Positions 8,344 through 17,878 of a stretch of 40,349 bases of DNA are shown piece by piece. The translations under genes and the position numbers were made by a program. The notes under the pieces were generated by a model. The model saw only the letters and a program-made list of their open reading frames with translations, did no database searches and was not told the DNA's origin. Position 1 is the first letter of the stretch. Every line of letters starts with the position of its first letter. The stretch comes from Paenibacillus antarcticus (GTDB lineage Bacteria; Bacillota; Bacilli; Paenibacillales; Paenibacillaceae), in NCBI RefSeq assembly GCF_001637225.1, contig NZ_LVJI01000012.1:69454-109802 (forward strand), written 5' to 3'.

Positions 8344-9546
8344 TTAAATAATCAAATATTCACCTTTCATAACAGGCAAGTTCGCAAACCCTTCATTGAC
8401 ACTGATGTTTATCTTATTAGGAAGCATAATTCGAAATGGTGCATTTTCACTGAACTTTAGAGTAATGCACTGATTACTATACTTATCCGGGTGCTCCAGC
8501 ACAAAGATGTTCTCATTCACACTTACTAAAGTGACACAGTCTCGAATATTCACATAATCCGCCAGTTCACTTCCCGTACAATACCACACGTTCTTATCTT
8601 CTAAATAACGAAAGATACCTATTAGACTTCCTTGATCATCAAATATATTAGGACTTTGCCTTTTACCATCATCTCTTGAAGGAGCTATATGCTCTTGCAC
8701 ACTAATGACCAAATGATGTTTTAATAAATAATCAATCTCGCGCAACTTCCAGCGAATGAATGACTTTTTAAATATCCTCTTTATGATCCCTTTGATCGAT
8801 AGATCCAATGGATTCAAAGCGCCGTTTAGAAGTCCTCCATATACGGTGGATGGAATATCAATAACCTGATTGCTCCCAAATCTTTTTACATCAAAATTTG
8901 TAATGGGGTTCTTATCTTGCCCACAGATATCACTATCCCCTACACCTTTTGAAACGCCTCGGTTCCAATATCTGAACCACCATGAAAATCCAGATTGGTT
9001 AATGCTCTCATCAGAAAAGTCATTACCCGTATATCCGCAATACTTTCCACCCCGTGGTTTGACTCCGATGGCATCGTGATAAATGCTAATTCCTTCATTT
9101 ATTGTGTTCTTCGCTTCATCTAAACTCATGAATGTAGCCCACTCTTGAACAAAATCAGTAGCCTGTTTGCCAACTTTCCCATGCGTAATTCCATGGTAAG
9201 CAAGTTCAAAATTAGGATTTTCATGAATGGACTTAAAGAACTGTTTACTTTCCTCATCCGCGTTCATTGGAAGGGATATTTGACAGAACAATGGATTCTC
9301 AAGTATCCCCACACGAACGCCAACGGGAACGAAAAAAGTTACTTTTATGTTAGGGAAGTATTTTAGAATCACATCATTTAGATACCGAAACGACGAGTTT
9401 TCTTGATTCTTGAAGTACCCCCAATCCTCTCCCAAATCTAATGACCCACTGTTATTCGTATCCACCCATGTATTAGCAAGATCATCGATCATCAGCAACA
9501 CAGGGGATTTAGCATTGTTATACCATTTACAAATTTCAATGTTCAT
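8344..9546 (-). CDS. NodB-like polysaccharide deacetylase-family protein
   Basis: A 400-residue protein with the NodB-type metal triad in recognisable form: the Asp pair in SPVLLMIDDLANTW (near residue 21) and H-x4-H in AYHGITHGK (near residue 118). The strand VTFFVPVGVRVG fits the same fold. It is longer than a minimal NodB domain and has a C-terminal part (about 310-400) rich in beta strands, perhaps a carbohydrate-binding region. No signal peptide is visible, suggesting action on a cytoplasmic precursor, or a noncatalytic role. Its ATG lies inside the end of the upstream gene (11-bp overlap), with GAGG serving as RBS, so translation is coupled. Confidence 0.65.
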   Translation of the reverse strand: MNIEICKWYNNAKSPVLLMIDDLANTWVDTNNSGSLDLGEDWGYFKNQENSSFRYLNDVILKYFPNIKVTFFVPVGVRVGILENPLFCQISLPMNADEESKQFFKSIHENPNFELAYHGITHGKVGKQATDFVQEWATFMSLDEAKNTINEGISIYHDAIGVKPRGGKYCGYTGNDFSDESINQSGFSWWFRYWNRGVSKGVGDSDICGQDKNPITNFDVKRFGSNQVIDIPSTVYGGLLNGALNPLDLSIKGIIKRIFKKSFIRWKLREIDYLLKHHLVISVQEHIAPSRDDGKRQSPNIFDDQGSLIGIFRYLEDKNVWYCTGSELADYVNIRDCVTLVSVNENIFVLEHPDKYSNQCITLKFSENAPFRIMLPNKINISVNEGFANLPVMKGEYLII

Positions 9547-10657
9547 TACTCATACCTCGTACTGCCCGAATTAGACCTCTGGTTTTCGTAAGAAATCGAA
9601 GTATCTTTGTTTTCCGTGTGGGTAAATTCCACATAGAAAAGGAATAACTCACCGAAAATCGACTCGTCCATCTGAATTTCCATGAATAACTTCCAGCTCC
9701 GAAATCAATTTGTTCTCCATGATCATGTTTAAATAAATACTGAATCATCTCGATCATCATTACATCCGATACACCGTGATAATGTGAGTACTTTGGAGAA
9801 TAGGCTGTATTCCATCCATACAGCACATTCCTATATAAATAACAAGAATTGTAGATTATGATTTCACCTTCTTCTGTTTCAAGTAAAAACGTAATCACCT
9901 GATCATTATCTTTAAACAATCGTTTAAGAAATTCTTCATTATTTTTGTTTTCAAATAGACTTGCCCTTTCAGATTTCCCCTTTTCACGTTGTAAATATTG
10001 CTTCTCCATTTTGTGAACCTGAGATATTCGTTCATAGATATCATCCTGGCTACCCATTACCAACTTGAACCGATACCCCGTTTGGCTACGTAACTTTTCA
10101 TGTTTTTTCCTCATCTTAGTATTCATAAATTCTTTATCAAATTGTTCATATGAGGTGAAATCTTGAATATCGATCCGCGGACATGATGTTAAATAATTAA
10201 TATGTGGATTATATTTATCGTGTCTTAGTAAATATCTTAGTAATTGTGTATCCTTCTGAATGTGTGTCAGCTCGATTCTATCCCACCGATTCGAATTCTC
10301 CTCAATCGCATGAAAGATATCTTTGATAATGGCCAATGATGAGAACCGACTGCTATCCACTATGAAATTGAAATAATCTCCTTTCCCTAAAAAACAAAGC
10401 TCATGACACGTGATTATTTTTTTATCGATTTCCCGAATCATAAGTGGTGCAATACCTACGATCTTATGATCCCTATAGCAGCAAATAATAAATAACTTAT
10501 TATATTTATCTTGACCATATGTAAGCCACCAACAATAGTTGTAATGAAAGGTACTATAGTACGTCAAATCTGGATCCAATTGTTCTATTCTTTCCCAGTC
10601 CTCTTTTATGATCAAGAAATCTTCTGTGGTTGTCACCACATTTATTTGTGTATTCAA
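9536..10657 (-). CDS. FemAB/CelD-like GNAT-fold acyltransferase
   Basis: A 373-residue protein, homologous in layout to the last gene of the operon. The first half contains KLFIICCYRDHKIVGIAPLM, the second the GNAT core with ETEEGEIIIYNSCYLYRNVL and the closing IDFGAGSYSWKFRW. It probably adds an acyl or aminoacyl substituent to the repeat unit; the acceptor is unknown. The start is TTG, chosen because AAAGGAG lies 10 bp upstream. A cytoplasmic or membrane-peripheral location is expected since no signal or membrane span is visible. The 3' end is fused by overlap to the deacetylase gene, so acyl transfer and deacetylation may be paired functions. Confidence 0.75.
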   Translation of the reverse strand: MNTQINVVTTTEDFLIIKEDWERIEQLDPDLTYYSTFHYNYCWWLTYGQDKYNKLFIICCYRDHKIVGIAPLMIREIDKKIITCHELCFLGKGDYFNFIVDSSRFSSLAIIKDIFHAIEENSNRWDRIELTHIQKDTQLLRYLLRHDKYNPHINYLTSCPRIDIQDFTSYEQFDKEFMNTKMRKKHEKLRSQTGYRFKLVMGSQDDIYERISQVHKMEKQYLQREKGKSERASLFENKNNEEFLKRLFKDNDQVITFLLETEEGEIIIYNSCYLYRNVLYGWNTAYSPKYSHYHGVSDVMMIEMIQYLFKHDHGEQIDFGAGSYSWKFRWTSRFSVSYSFSMWNLPTRKTKILRFLTKTRGLIRAVRGMSNEH

Positions 10658-10702
10658 AGTAATGGAGCTCCTTTTCTAATCATTATCAGATGTGTGATAA
10701 GA

Positions 10703-12184
10703 CTAATCACTACTGCGAATCACAATCTTGTCAACCTTACGTAACTTCAAGTGTTTAAGAAAACCAGCTAGCTCATCTTGGGATAGGAAATTGAATTTTA
10801 TGCTTAGCAAGACATATCCAGCACATAAGATCATATTCATCAAAATCTCAATACCAATTAAGTGAATGTAGGACATGCAAAAAAAATAGACCCCGTATAA
10901 TGGAGCCGTGACAATTAAAAATTTATATGGATATAGCAGTCCGAAGCCGAGCTTATAGTATTTTGAACCATAATAATAAAACAAACCATTTGCTACAACA
11001 TACGCAATAACCGTAGATAGGGCTGAACCATAAATGCCGATCCAGGGAATCAAGATCAAATTAGCAATGATATTAATGATCGCTACGAAGATCGTAATCA
11101 TCGAATTAACCTTTATTTTATTCGCAATATGAAGCCCCAACGAATAAAAAGCTATCGCTCCCGATAAGAAATATGAGAGTGCGATAATCGGAACTAAATA
11201 GCTTGCGGCTCTGTATTCGACAGGAGCAACGAGATCAACAGCAATATTGGCAAAGAGAGAGAGACCTAGAACACTAAACCACCCGATAAAATTATATAAT
11301 CGAAACATATTAGCAATTTTCTCTTTTCCATCCACTTCTTTGTATACTGAGAACTTAAACGGTGTAAATACGGATACAAATGGATTGATAAATACGGGAT
11401 TAATGAGCATTCCAATTTTATATCCGACAGAATAGATCGCTACAGAGGAGAAGCTCATATACCCTTTTATTAAAAAACGATCACTTAAGGTAAGTATCCA
11501 AGAAGACACATCACCTAGTAGCAACCCTGAACCATAACGAAGCATTTTTCTTAATTGCTCTAGCTTAAACATCAGTTTAAAATTTCGAATATCCATCATG
11601 AAAAGAAATATAAAGACGGATAGATTGCCACAAAGCTGGGCCAACAGAATGCCTACAATTCCCATCTTAAAATGGATAAAAAAAATGATTACAAATAGTA
11701 GCGTGGTGAGAATGGTGGAAAATTGAATTGCACTTGATTTCAAGGCTTTAAAATCCATCGCATGAAAACTTGAATAAGTCGTATTCAAACAAGTGAGCAC
11801 TGAACTAATGACGATAATAGGAATGAATAGGTGTGCACTGGGATCTTGGCCGAACAACTTCAGATATATCCATGGATTCGCAATATACGCTATACCGATG
11901 CATAGGCTCCCCCAAATGAGCGAAAAGGTTATCGCTGTATTTTTTAAATTATTCTTATCCTCAAACTCATTGAAAAACCGAATCATACCAGAATATACTC
12001 CTAACGTTATTGCAATAGCCATGAGTTGCTGTACACTGATAATCAAATCGTAGTGCCCATACTCTGCCTGAGATAGGTTTCGTGTATACAACGGAATTAG
12101 GAATAAATTAATTAACTGCGTCAATACCGAAGAGAGTAAGTAAATCATTCCGTTTGAAAACATTTTTTTATTAGTTACATTCAT
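10703..12184 (-). CDS. Wzx-type oligosaccharide flippase
   Basis: A 493-residue polytopic protein with about 14 predicted spans, in the polysaccharide-biosynthesis (MOP/MATE) superfamily. The N-terminus SNGMIYLLSSVLTQLINLFL and the following PLYTRNLSQAEYGHYDL are classic for the family, as is RFFNEFEDKNN in the first cytoplasmic loop. It would move undecaprenyl-linked repeat units across the membrane. Its ATG lies 14 bp inside the end of the upstream GT4 gene and no strong Shine-Dalgarno is visible, so it probably relies on translational coupling. Confidence 0.9.
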   Translation of the reverse strand: MNVTNKKMFSNGMIYLLSSVLTQLINLFLIPLYTRNLSQAEYGHYDLIISVQQLMAIAITLGVYSGMIRFFNEFEDKNNLKNTAITFSLIWGSLCIGIAYIANPWIYLKLFGQDPSAHLFIPIIVISSVLTCLNTTYSSFHAMDFKALKSSAIQFSTILTTLLFVIIFFIHFKMGIVGILLAQLCGNLSVFIFLFMMDIRNFKLMFKLEQLRKMLRYGSGLLLGDVSSWILTLSDRFLIKGYMSFSSVAIYSVGYKIGMLINPVFINPFVSVFTPFKFSVYKEVDGKEKIANMFRLYNFIGWFSVLGLSLFANIAVDLVAPVEYRAASYLVPIIALSYFLSGAIAFYSLGLHIANKIKVNSMITIFVAIINIIANLILIPWIGIYGSALSTVIAYVVANGLFYYYGSKYYKLGFGLLYPYKFLIVTAPLYGVYFFCMSYIHLIGIEILMNMILCAGYVLLSIKFNFLSQDELAGFLKHLKLRKVDKIVIRSSD

Positions 12185-13286
12185 CTATGATCACTTTACT
12201 TTCTAGGTCCAACTGTCCCGTAATTTGCTGATACATATCTAACAAATCCGTGGTATAATCCCTCATCGATAGACTCATGACCCTTTGTTTATGTTCGCTA
12301 TAATGTTCCATAATCTCTTCTACCTTTAGCAATAAATCCTCTACATTTCGAGATTGAAATAGGTTAGTCCCCTCAGGGCGCATACAAACATCGCTTGCTA
12401 TTGAAGGTATTGCACTATGGAGGGCTTCCGCAATAGAAACACCATACCCATCGGTCACCGTCGGTCGAATAAACAAATGACTCTTGTTCACAAGAGGATA
12501 CAACTCCGTATTCTCAACCTCATAGAATAGAAAATCATCTTCCAGTCCATACTCCCTAATCCTTATCTTCAGAACTTCATAATACTGTTGTTCCTCTACA
12601 TTTTGACTAGACACTCCTAGAAGGGCAAACAATATACGAACCCCTCTCTTCCTTATCCTTAATTCCTTTAGGAGATCAATAAGTAGATCTACCCCATACA
12701 AGTCTTGTCCCTGATAAAAACGAATATATCCATTTGCGGTAATAACAAAATTAGAATCTGCTATAAAATCAAAAACTTCATTTGCTATCGTAACATCATC
12801 ATCTCCACTTTCCATAGGTTGAATATACGAGGGAATCGTGGTGACTTTATGATGAGCGAAACCTAATGCTAATAGTTTATTAGTATTGTCTTCATTGACA
12901 CACACAATATGATCAATAGATCGCAGACTTGTCAGCAACATCATTCTTATAATCGGATTCGAACTCCTAATTTGATCCATTAAACTTTCTCCATGTACTG
13001 TAAGGATTATTTTTTTACCACAGATTTTATAGAAACCCAGTAAAATTCTTACGGTCCTACTAATGGAATGAAAATGAAAAAGATCCCCTTTCATAAAGGG
13101 AATCTTCAGTGCAAAATTTTTGTATGATCCAATGGGGTATACTCCTTCTTGTGAAATAAGAACATGCGATTCATTGTATACATCACATGCGATCCCTTTT
13201 TCCTTTAACCTTTGTACCACACGTTTGATATGAATAGAAATACCTCCAATAGGTGGAGGCATAGGACCAATCATGACAATTTTCAT
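12171..13286 (-). CDS. Glycosyltransferase family 4
   Basis: A 371-residue GT-B enzyme starting MKIVMIGPMPPPIGGISIH, the PPxGG loop of GT4. The C-terminal half has ANGYIRFYQGQDLYGVDLL and SHLFIRPTVTDGYGVSIAEA, the latter carrying the donor-binding E-x7-E. It probably extends the lipid-linked repeat unit in the cytoplasm. It overlaps the upstream adenylating-enzyme gene by 4 bp (ATGA) and the downstream flippase gene by 14 bp, so the three are tightly coupled. Confidence 0.87.
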   Translation of the reverse strand: MKIVMIGPMPPPIGGISIHIKRVVQRLKEKGIACDVYNESHVLISQEGVYPIGSYKNFALKIPFMKGDLFHFHSISRTVRILLGFYKICGKKIILTVHGESLMDQIRSSNPIIRMMLLTSLRSIDHIVCVNEDNTNKLLALGFAHHKVTTIPSYIQPMESGDDDVTIANEVFDFIADSNFVITANGYIRFYQGQDLYGVDLLIDLLKELRIRKRGVRILFALLGVSSQNVEEQQYYEVLKIRIREYGLEDDFLFYEVENTELYPLVNKSHLFIRPTVTDGYGVSIAEALHSAIPSIASDVCMRPEGTNLFQSRNVEDLLLKVEEIMEHYSEHKQRVMSLSMRDYTTDLLDMYQQITGQLDLESKVIIDECN

Positions 13287-14629
13287 GCGATATCTCCTTC
13301 TCGTCCTATCCGTACTTCAACACTTTTAAACTTACCAGAAGCTCCCCTTGAGATATGATCTACAATGTGAATAGTGAACAACATCGATTCAGTAAAAATG
13401 GCATAGAGCCTCTCCATAACTAATTTCAATTCTTCCATAACCTGATCTTCGGATTGAAAAGATTCTACCAACATTTCGATTTCGTTGTACTGATGCTGAA
13501 TTAATTTACAAGCGGTAACGGTCTTTGTCCCTCGAACAGCAATAGCTACTAAAGCTGACGATACCATATCCCCATTTGGTTTATACATGATTTCTCCAAC
13601 TCTACCGTCAATCGACTGAATCGTAGGAAACAAATAGGCTATCTCATCTGGGGAAGGAATCACAGAGGATGCTATATCATTCAACTCATACCGAATAAGT
13701 GGCATAACATCATTAATGAAGGATGTTCCAATAATGGCATTTGTATCTTTATCAAATTCGACATATCCATACAAAGGGAGGAAGTTATATGCTGTGGAAT
13801 CCCCATTCCACCCGGCTACAACCGTTTTCTCCGATTGACCATAATGTGCGTGCAATTTTACGTTGGGAAATGCTTTACGAATGATATCGATTTGGTACTC
13901 ATACAAACTCTCTGAAGCTAATAAAATGGCTTTAGGTGTATACTGATTAACAACATTATTCTCTAATACTAATTTGGAAAAGAGACTTATGGATGAAGGA
14001 TATCCATGGATATATTCATACCCTGAATCATGAATCAATTGTAGTATCTTCGAAAGATTATTGCTTGTTAACTGAGAGACATTAATTCGGAGTACACGAT
14101 GATAATGATCCATCGTGTACTCTTCTCCACCTGAGAAAAAACCTCTGAGTTCTACTCGTCCGTCGCCTGGACGATATCCGACACTAGACCATAGATAACA
14201 TGTCGCTGCCCATTCACGTTGATCGATTCTTTTATTAGCATATATCGTTAATGAACTTCCTGTTGATCCGCTCGTTGATCCTACAGTTAATCGTTTTGGA
14301 TCATACTTCGATACGAGAATATCAAGACCGCTCTCTTTAACCATAGCTTTATTTATTACAGGAATTCGTTGTATATCTGAAAACTCTTTCAGTTGACTCG
14401 GATGAAATCCGTGATCGTCGTACAATTTACGATAGAAATTTGTTTCCTCGTAAGCTAGCTTCACCATATTTACGAAAGATTTGAATTGTTGCTCACGAAT
14501 TTCATCAACGTTCATTCCTTTCATACTCTCAAACTTATGTAACCAATCATAAAATTCCTTACCGACATTTACATATCGATATGGAAAGTGGGACAATATC
14601 TGCTTAGCCATACCCTTGATAAGACTCAT
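13283..14629 (-). CDS. PaaK/CapK-like adenylate-forming enzyme
   Basis: A 448-residue member of the phenylacetate-CoA ligase-like family, often annotated CapK in polysaccharide clusters. Visible motifs are FYRKLYDDHGF, the glycine/serine-rich phosphate loop TVGSTSGSTGSS near residue 117, LHAHYGQSEKTVVAGW near 257, PLIRYELNDIAS near 318, and ISRGASGKFKSVEV at the C-terminus with the conserved Lys. Adenylate-forming enzymes of this group activate a carboxylic acid; the substrate here is unknown. Together with two acyltransferase-like proteins it suggests an acyl or amino-acid decoration of the polymer. AGAGGGG precedes the ATG. Confidence 0.8.
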   Translation of the reverse strand: MSLIKGMAKQILSHFPYRYVNVGKEFYDWLHKFESMKGMNVDEIREQQFKSFVNMVKLAYEETNFYRKLYDDHGFHPSQLKEFSDIQRIPVINKAMVKESGLDILVSKYDPKRLTVGSTSGSTGSSLTIYANKRIDQREWAATCYLWSSVGYRPGDGRVELRGFFSGGEEYTMDHYHRVLRINVSQLTSNNLSKILQLIHDSGYEYIHGYPSSISLFSKLVLENNVVNQYTPKAILLASESLYEYQIDIIRKAFPNVKLHAHYGQSEKTVVAGWNGDSTAYNFLPLYGYVEFDKDTNAIIGTSFINDVMPLIRYELNDIASSVIPSPDEIAYLFPTIQSIDGRVGEIMYKPNGDMVSSALVAIAVRGTKTVTACKLIQHQYNEIEMLVESFQSEDQVMEELKLVMERLYAIFTESMLFTIHIVDHISRGASGKFKSVEVRIGREGDIA

Positions 14630-14667
14630 TTCATTCCCCTCTTCTCTTCAAATAAGCATTTCTTCGT

Positions 14668-16653
14668 TTACCAACGAATCAATGTACGCAACTTAGGCTC
14701 AGACCCCTTCATTCGAATCACCCTGCTCCATTCACGCACACCATATTGACTGGATACCCAACAGTTATGTATTTCTATATCTAACGCAGCGTAATTCGAC
14801 AACTCTACTGTAAGATGTTGATGCCGCAATTCTATCTGATCCTCATGTTGAACAACTTCCACACCAGGTGCCAGTATATAGTAAGCATAGTAAGTAGGAA
14901 CTTCTGTATTCAATGATTCCATTGGCTTCAGAACATCAATGATTTCAAGCGTCTGATCTGATAAATGAATTTCCCGCTGATGAATGACCCCACACTTCTT
15001 CACGTATCCTTCATGGCTTCCGACAAAATGATTAGCATCAAATAATTCACAATTTGCAAATGTCTGTTCTTTCAATAAGAACAGCACTAACTCATCAAAG
15101 TCATTCTGCTCTTCACCATCGACTTCTATCGTATTGTGCATGGAAGTGCTGCGAAACAAATTCCGCTTGCGGTAATCCGCTGTATACACATAAGATCCGG
15201 GATCAATCATAATATCCAACCCATCAATTTGTAATTCAAAACTCAATTGATCATTGTGGCTATGTGCCCCTTGTCCATGGAAGGATAACTCACCACAACG
15301 AATGAGGCAGTAGACTCGCTCATTACGTAGCACATAATATCCTCCATCCGGATACGCCACCGATTGTAATCTTGATTCTACAGAATCAAGATCAGCCTTA
15401 AAGCTTCCTGTAATCCATAATGCATCCTCTTGATACTCACGTCCGGCAATACGATAATCATTTCGATCGAAGACTTCGCCCGCAACGGCTAGCAAATGAC
15501 GATAATCATTTCGAACCCACGAACTGTATTGTGACACAATCAGTAAACGTCCATCATCCGCATCCCCAACAATAGGGGTTAATCCATTTGGCTTCTGTAT
15601 TGTTAGGATGAACTCACACATCTTTTCCAATCGACGCATGTAGCTTTCGGTGAAATAAATCTCATTACGAGCGCATAATACTGTCGTGTATAAGAAACAT
15701 TCCGTTACTAACCGATGATACGATGTCGAAGCTTCATAATTCGAACCATCATTATTAACTTGTACAAACATCTCCCGTTCCATTTCTGCAATTCCGTATC
15801 GGAGCCAAGCTTGAGGGTCATTGTTTCTACTCCGTCTGTCTGTTATCTTAAACTCACCGAAATAGATCCCGAGTTCAATTAGTCCAACGAGATTAGTTAG
15901 ATAATGATTTCCCGTATGATCTCCTGTGTTCTCTAAATTGTTCATCATGAATTGTCCATGTAAGTACAATGAAGTATGTATACGTTCCCAGAATGACGAT
16001 GAAATGGATGAGCTATTCAAGAAAAATTGAATTCCTGAAATCCAGTTCACCGCACGAATTGCCACATCCATTGTGCACGTCCAGTTCACGGACATTTCCA
16101 CAGGATTGTGTATCATCCAGTCATCCAACTGATCCTGAAATTCCTTTGCATATTTCTCATTATTTGTTAACCAGTAAGCTTTACCAAGCGTAAAAAAATG
16201 CTGACAACGCGAAAGCTCCCAAGGGACTTTCACATCTGCAGCATTGTTCAAATTAATAATTTGGATATGTTTATAGAATTCATTCTTCCATACGTCATTT
16301 GTCTTGAAGTCTTTGTTCCAAGGTATTCTCTCTCCCAGATCTGTCTCTCCAGAACCTAGCAAATTAAATTGATGAAGGCAGATGCGATCCGCATCTATAA
16401 GTATAGACTCCTCCTGTTTCAATCCCTTCATGCCCTCCACATAACGAATCCGGTCCTGTATATTAAACAAATGACGGCCGTGACTTTGGAAACCAGTCAT
16501 AAGAGATCTGTCTAGCTGGATAGGAACAGCAAGAATCCAGTAGCGTCGTATACCATAACGGATTTGCCGTACGATCTTAAACATGACCTTTTTCAACACC
16601 ATATCTAGTGGCATATCCTTCAGTTGCAAGATCTTTACCCGTAACGAAGACAT
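14668..16653 (-). CDS. Heparinase II/III-family polysaccharide lyase-like protein
   Basis: A 661-residue protein with the alpha/alpha-toroid of the alginate lyase/heparinase II-III superfamily. GDHTGNHYLTNLVGLIELG near residue 245 and YEASTSYHRLVTE near residue 305 line the active-site cleft. The C-terminal heparinase II/III domain has FHGQGAHSHNDQLSFELQ near residue 460 and IDPGSYVYTADYRKRN. No signal peptide is seen. Such genes are frequent inside EPS clusters, where they may trim or edit uronic-acid-containing polymer, which fits the WecC-like enzyme two genes upstream. RBS AGGGTG is weak. Confidence 0.85.
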   Translation of the reverse strand: MSSLRVKILQLKDMPLDMVLKKVMFKIVRQIRYGIRRYWILAVPIQLDRSLMTGFQSHGRHLFNIQDRIRYVEGMKGLKQEESILIDADRICLHQFNLLGSGETDLGERIPWNKDFKTNDVWKNEFYKHIQIINLNNAADVKVPWELSRCQHFFTLGKAYWLTNNEKYAKEFQDQLDDWMIHNPVEMSVNWTCTMDVAIRAVNWISGIQFFLNSSSISSSFWERIHTSLYLHGQFMMNNLENTGDHTGNHYLTNLVGLIELGIYFGEFKITDRRSRNNDPQAWLRYGIAEMEREMFVQVNNDGSNYEASTSYHRLVTECFLYTTVLCARNEIYFTESYMRRLEKMCEFILTIQKPNGLTPIVGDADDGRLLIVSQYSSWVRNDYRHLLAVAGEVFDRNDYRIAGREYQEDALWITGSFKADLDSVESRLQSVAYPDGGYYVLRNERVYCLIRCGELSFHGQGAHSHNDQLSFELQIDGLDIMIDPGSYVYTADYRKRNLFRSTSMHNTIEVDGEEQNDFDELVLFLLKEQTFANCELFDANHFVGSHEGYVKKCGVIHQREIHLSDQTLEIIDVLKPMESLNTEVPTYYAYYILAPGVEVVQHEDQIELRHQHLTVELSNYAALDIEIHNCWVSSQYGVREWSRVIRMKGSEPKLRTLIRW

Positions 16654-16713
16654 CTATTCACACCCTAACCCTGATCATTTACAAGAAAATATGTGTACCT
16701 AGAACAACTATTT

Positions 16714-17796
16714 TTAATGAATGAAAGAATGATCATAATGATGAGATTCTAGTGTTTGTGTCTTTGACACTTCATGAAGAAAAACAATCTTCCCACAGAG
16801 TCCCTTTTGCATCAACTCAAATGCTTCCTCATATTGATCCAATCTAAACGTATGTGTCACCAATCCATCTAAATGAATAAGTCCGTTGTCGAGTAAACCT
16901 TTCATTTGATACCAAGTCTGATACATGCGTCTTCCCGTAATCCCTTCCACTCGAATACCTTTGAAGATAATGCGACCCAGATCCAGCGAAATATCTTCTG
17001 TCGGAATACCTAATAAAGATACTCTTGCTGCATTAGCTGCTGCTTCAAACCCTTCTCTAATCGCATCCGGATGACCTGACATTTCTAGCACAACTTCTGC
17101 ACCTTCACCGTCTGTATGTTCACGAATAGCTCTTGATAACTGCGTAGTTGAACTGTTAATTAGAATATCTGCACCCATCTTATGTGCCATATCTAATCGG
17201 TATGGGTTAATATCCGCCGCTATGATCTTACCAGCGCCACATGCCTTTGCCACGGCGATGGACATTAAACCTATCAACCCCGAACCAATGACAGCTACAG
17301 ATTTACCGACGATATCTCCAGATAGTACCGTCTGAACTGCATTGCCAAGTGCATCTTGTAAACAACCCAACTCAAATGGCATATCCGGGCTATTGTGAAT
17401 GACGTTACTCGCCTTTACAACAGCATATGTAGCAAAACAACCCGGTGCTGTAATTCCAAAACTCCTTGTATTGACGCATACATGAGAGTTACCCGTTCGA
17501 CATGGCTTACAATGACCACATACCATATGGCCTTCTGCGGAAACATGTTCCCCAATGTTTACATTATTTACTTGAGTTCCGATAGTCTCAACAATACCAG
17601 CGAATTCATGTCCGAATACGTTTGGTGTGACGACCGTCTTTGCTGCCCAAGCATCCCAATTGTAAATATGGACGTCCGTTCCACAGATTGAACTCGCTTT
17701 AACTCGAACTAATACTTCATCTGGGCCTATCTGGGGTACAGGGACCTCTTTAAACACTGCACCCGGTTCTCGTCTTTCCTTAACAAGTCCCATCAT
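16714..17796 (-). CDS. tdh: Zinc-dependent L-threonine 3-dehydrogenase-type enzyme
   Basis: A 360-residue medium-chain dehydrogenase. With the ATG at 17796, catalytic zinc ligands fall at Cys38, His63 and Glu64, with Thr40 and His43 nearby, and structural zinc ligands at Cys93, 96, 99 and 107. These are the positions known for E. coli Tdh, and GGAG 6 bp upstream agrees; a GTG at 17820 would add 8 residues without an RBS. ICGTDVHIYNWDAW, CFATYAVV and the NAD-binding GSGLIGLMS are typical. Tdh oxidises L-threonine to 2-amino-3-oxobutyrate. No kbl follows; instead it sits between EPS genes, so it may act on a sugar or supply a metabolite for decoration. Confidence 0.85.
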   Translation of the reverse strand: MMGLVKERREPGAVFKEVPVPQIGPDEVLVRVKASSICGTDVHIYNWDAWAAKTVVTPNVFGHEFAGIVETIGTQVNNVNIGEHVSAEGHMVCGHCKPCRTGNSHVCVNTRSFGITAPGCFATYAVVKASNVIHNSPDMPFELGCLQDALGNAVQTVLSGDIVGKSVAVIGSGLIGLMSIAVAKACGAGKIIAADINPYRLDMAHKMGADILINSSTTQLSRAIREHTDGEGAEVVLEMSGHPDAIREGFEAAANAARVSLLGIPTEDISLDLGRIIFKGIRVEGITGRRMYQTWYQMKGLLDNGLIHLDGLVTHTFRLDQYEEAFELMQKGLCGKIVFLHEVSKTQTLESHHYDHSFIH

Positions 17797-17878
17797 CGTT
17801 CTCTCCACGAGAATTCCCACCTTTAATCGCTAGTGCGACATATTTATAGTTCGATTTCTTTATGCGCTAACCATTGAA

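Noticed and set aside
10683..10700. TTATCA-N6-TGATAA inverted repeat between the flippase and acyltransferase genes
   Set aside because: Short and AT-rich with no promoter hexamers or T-run; no function can be supported.
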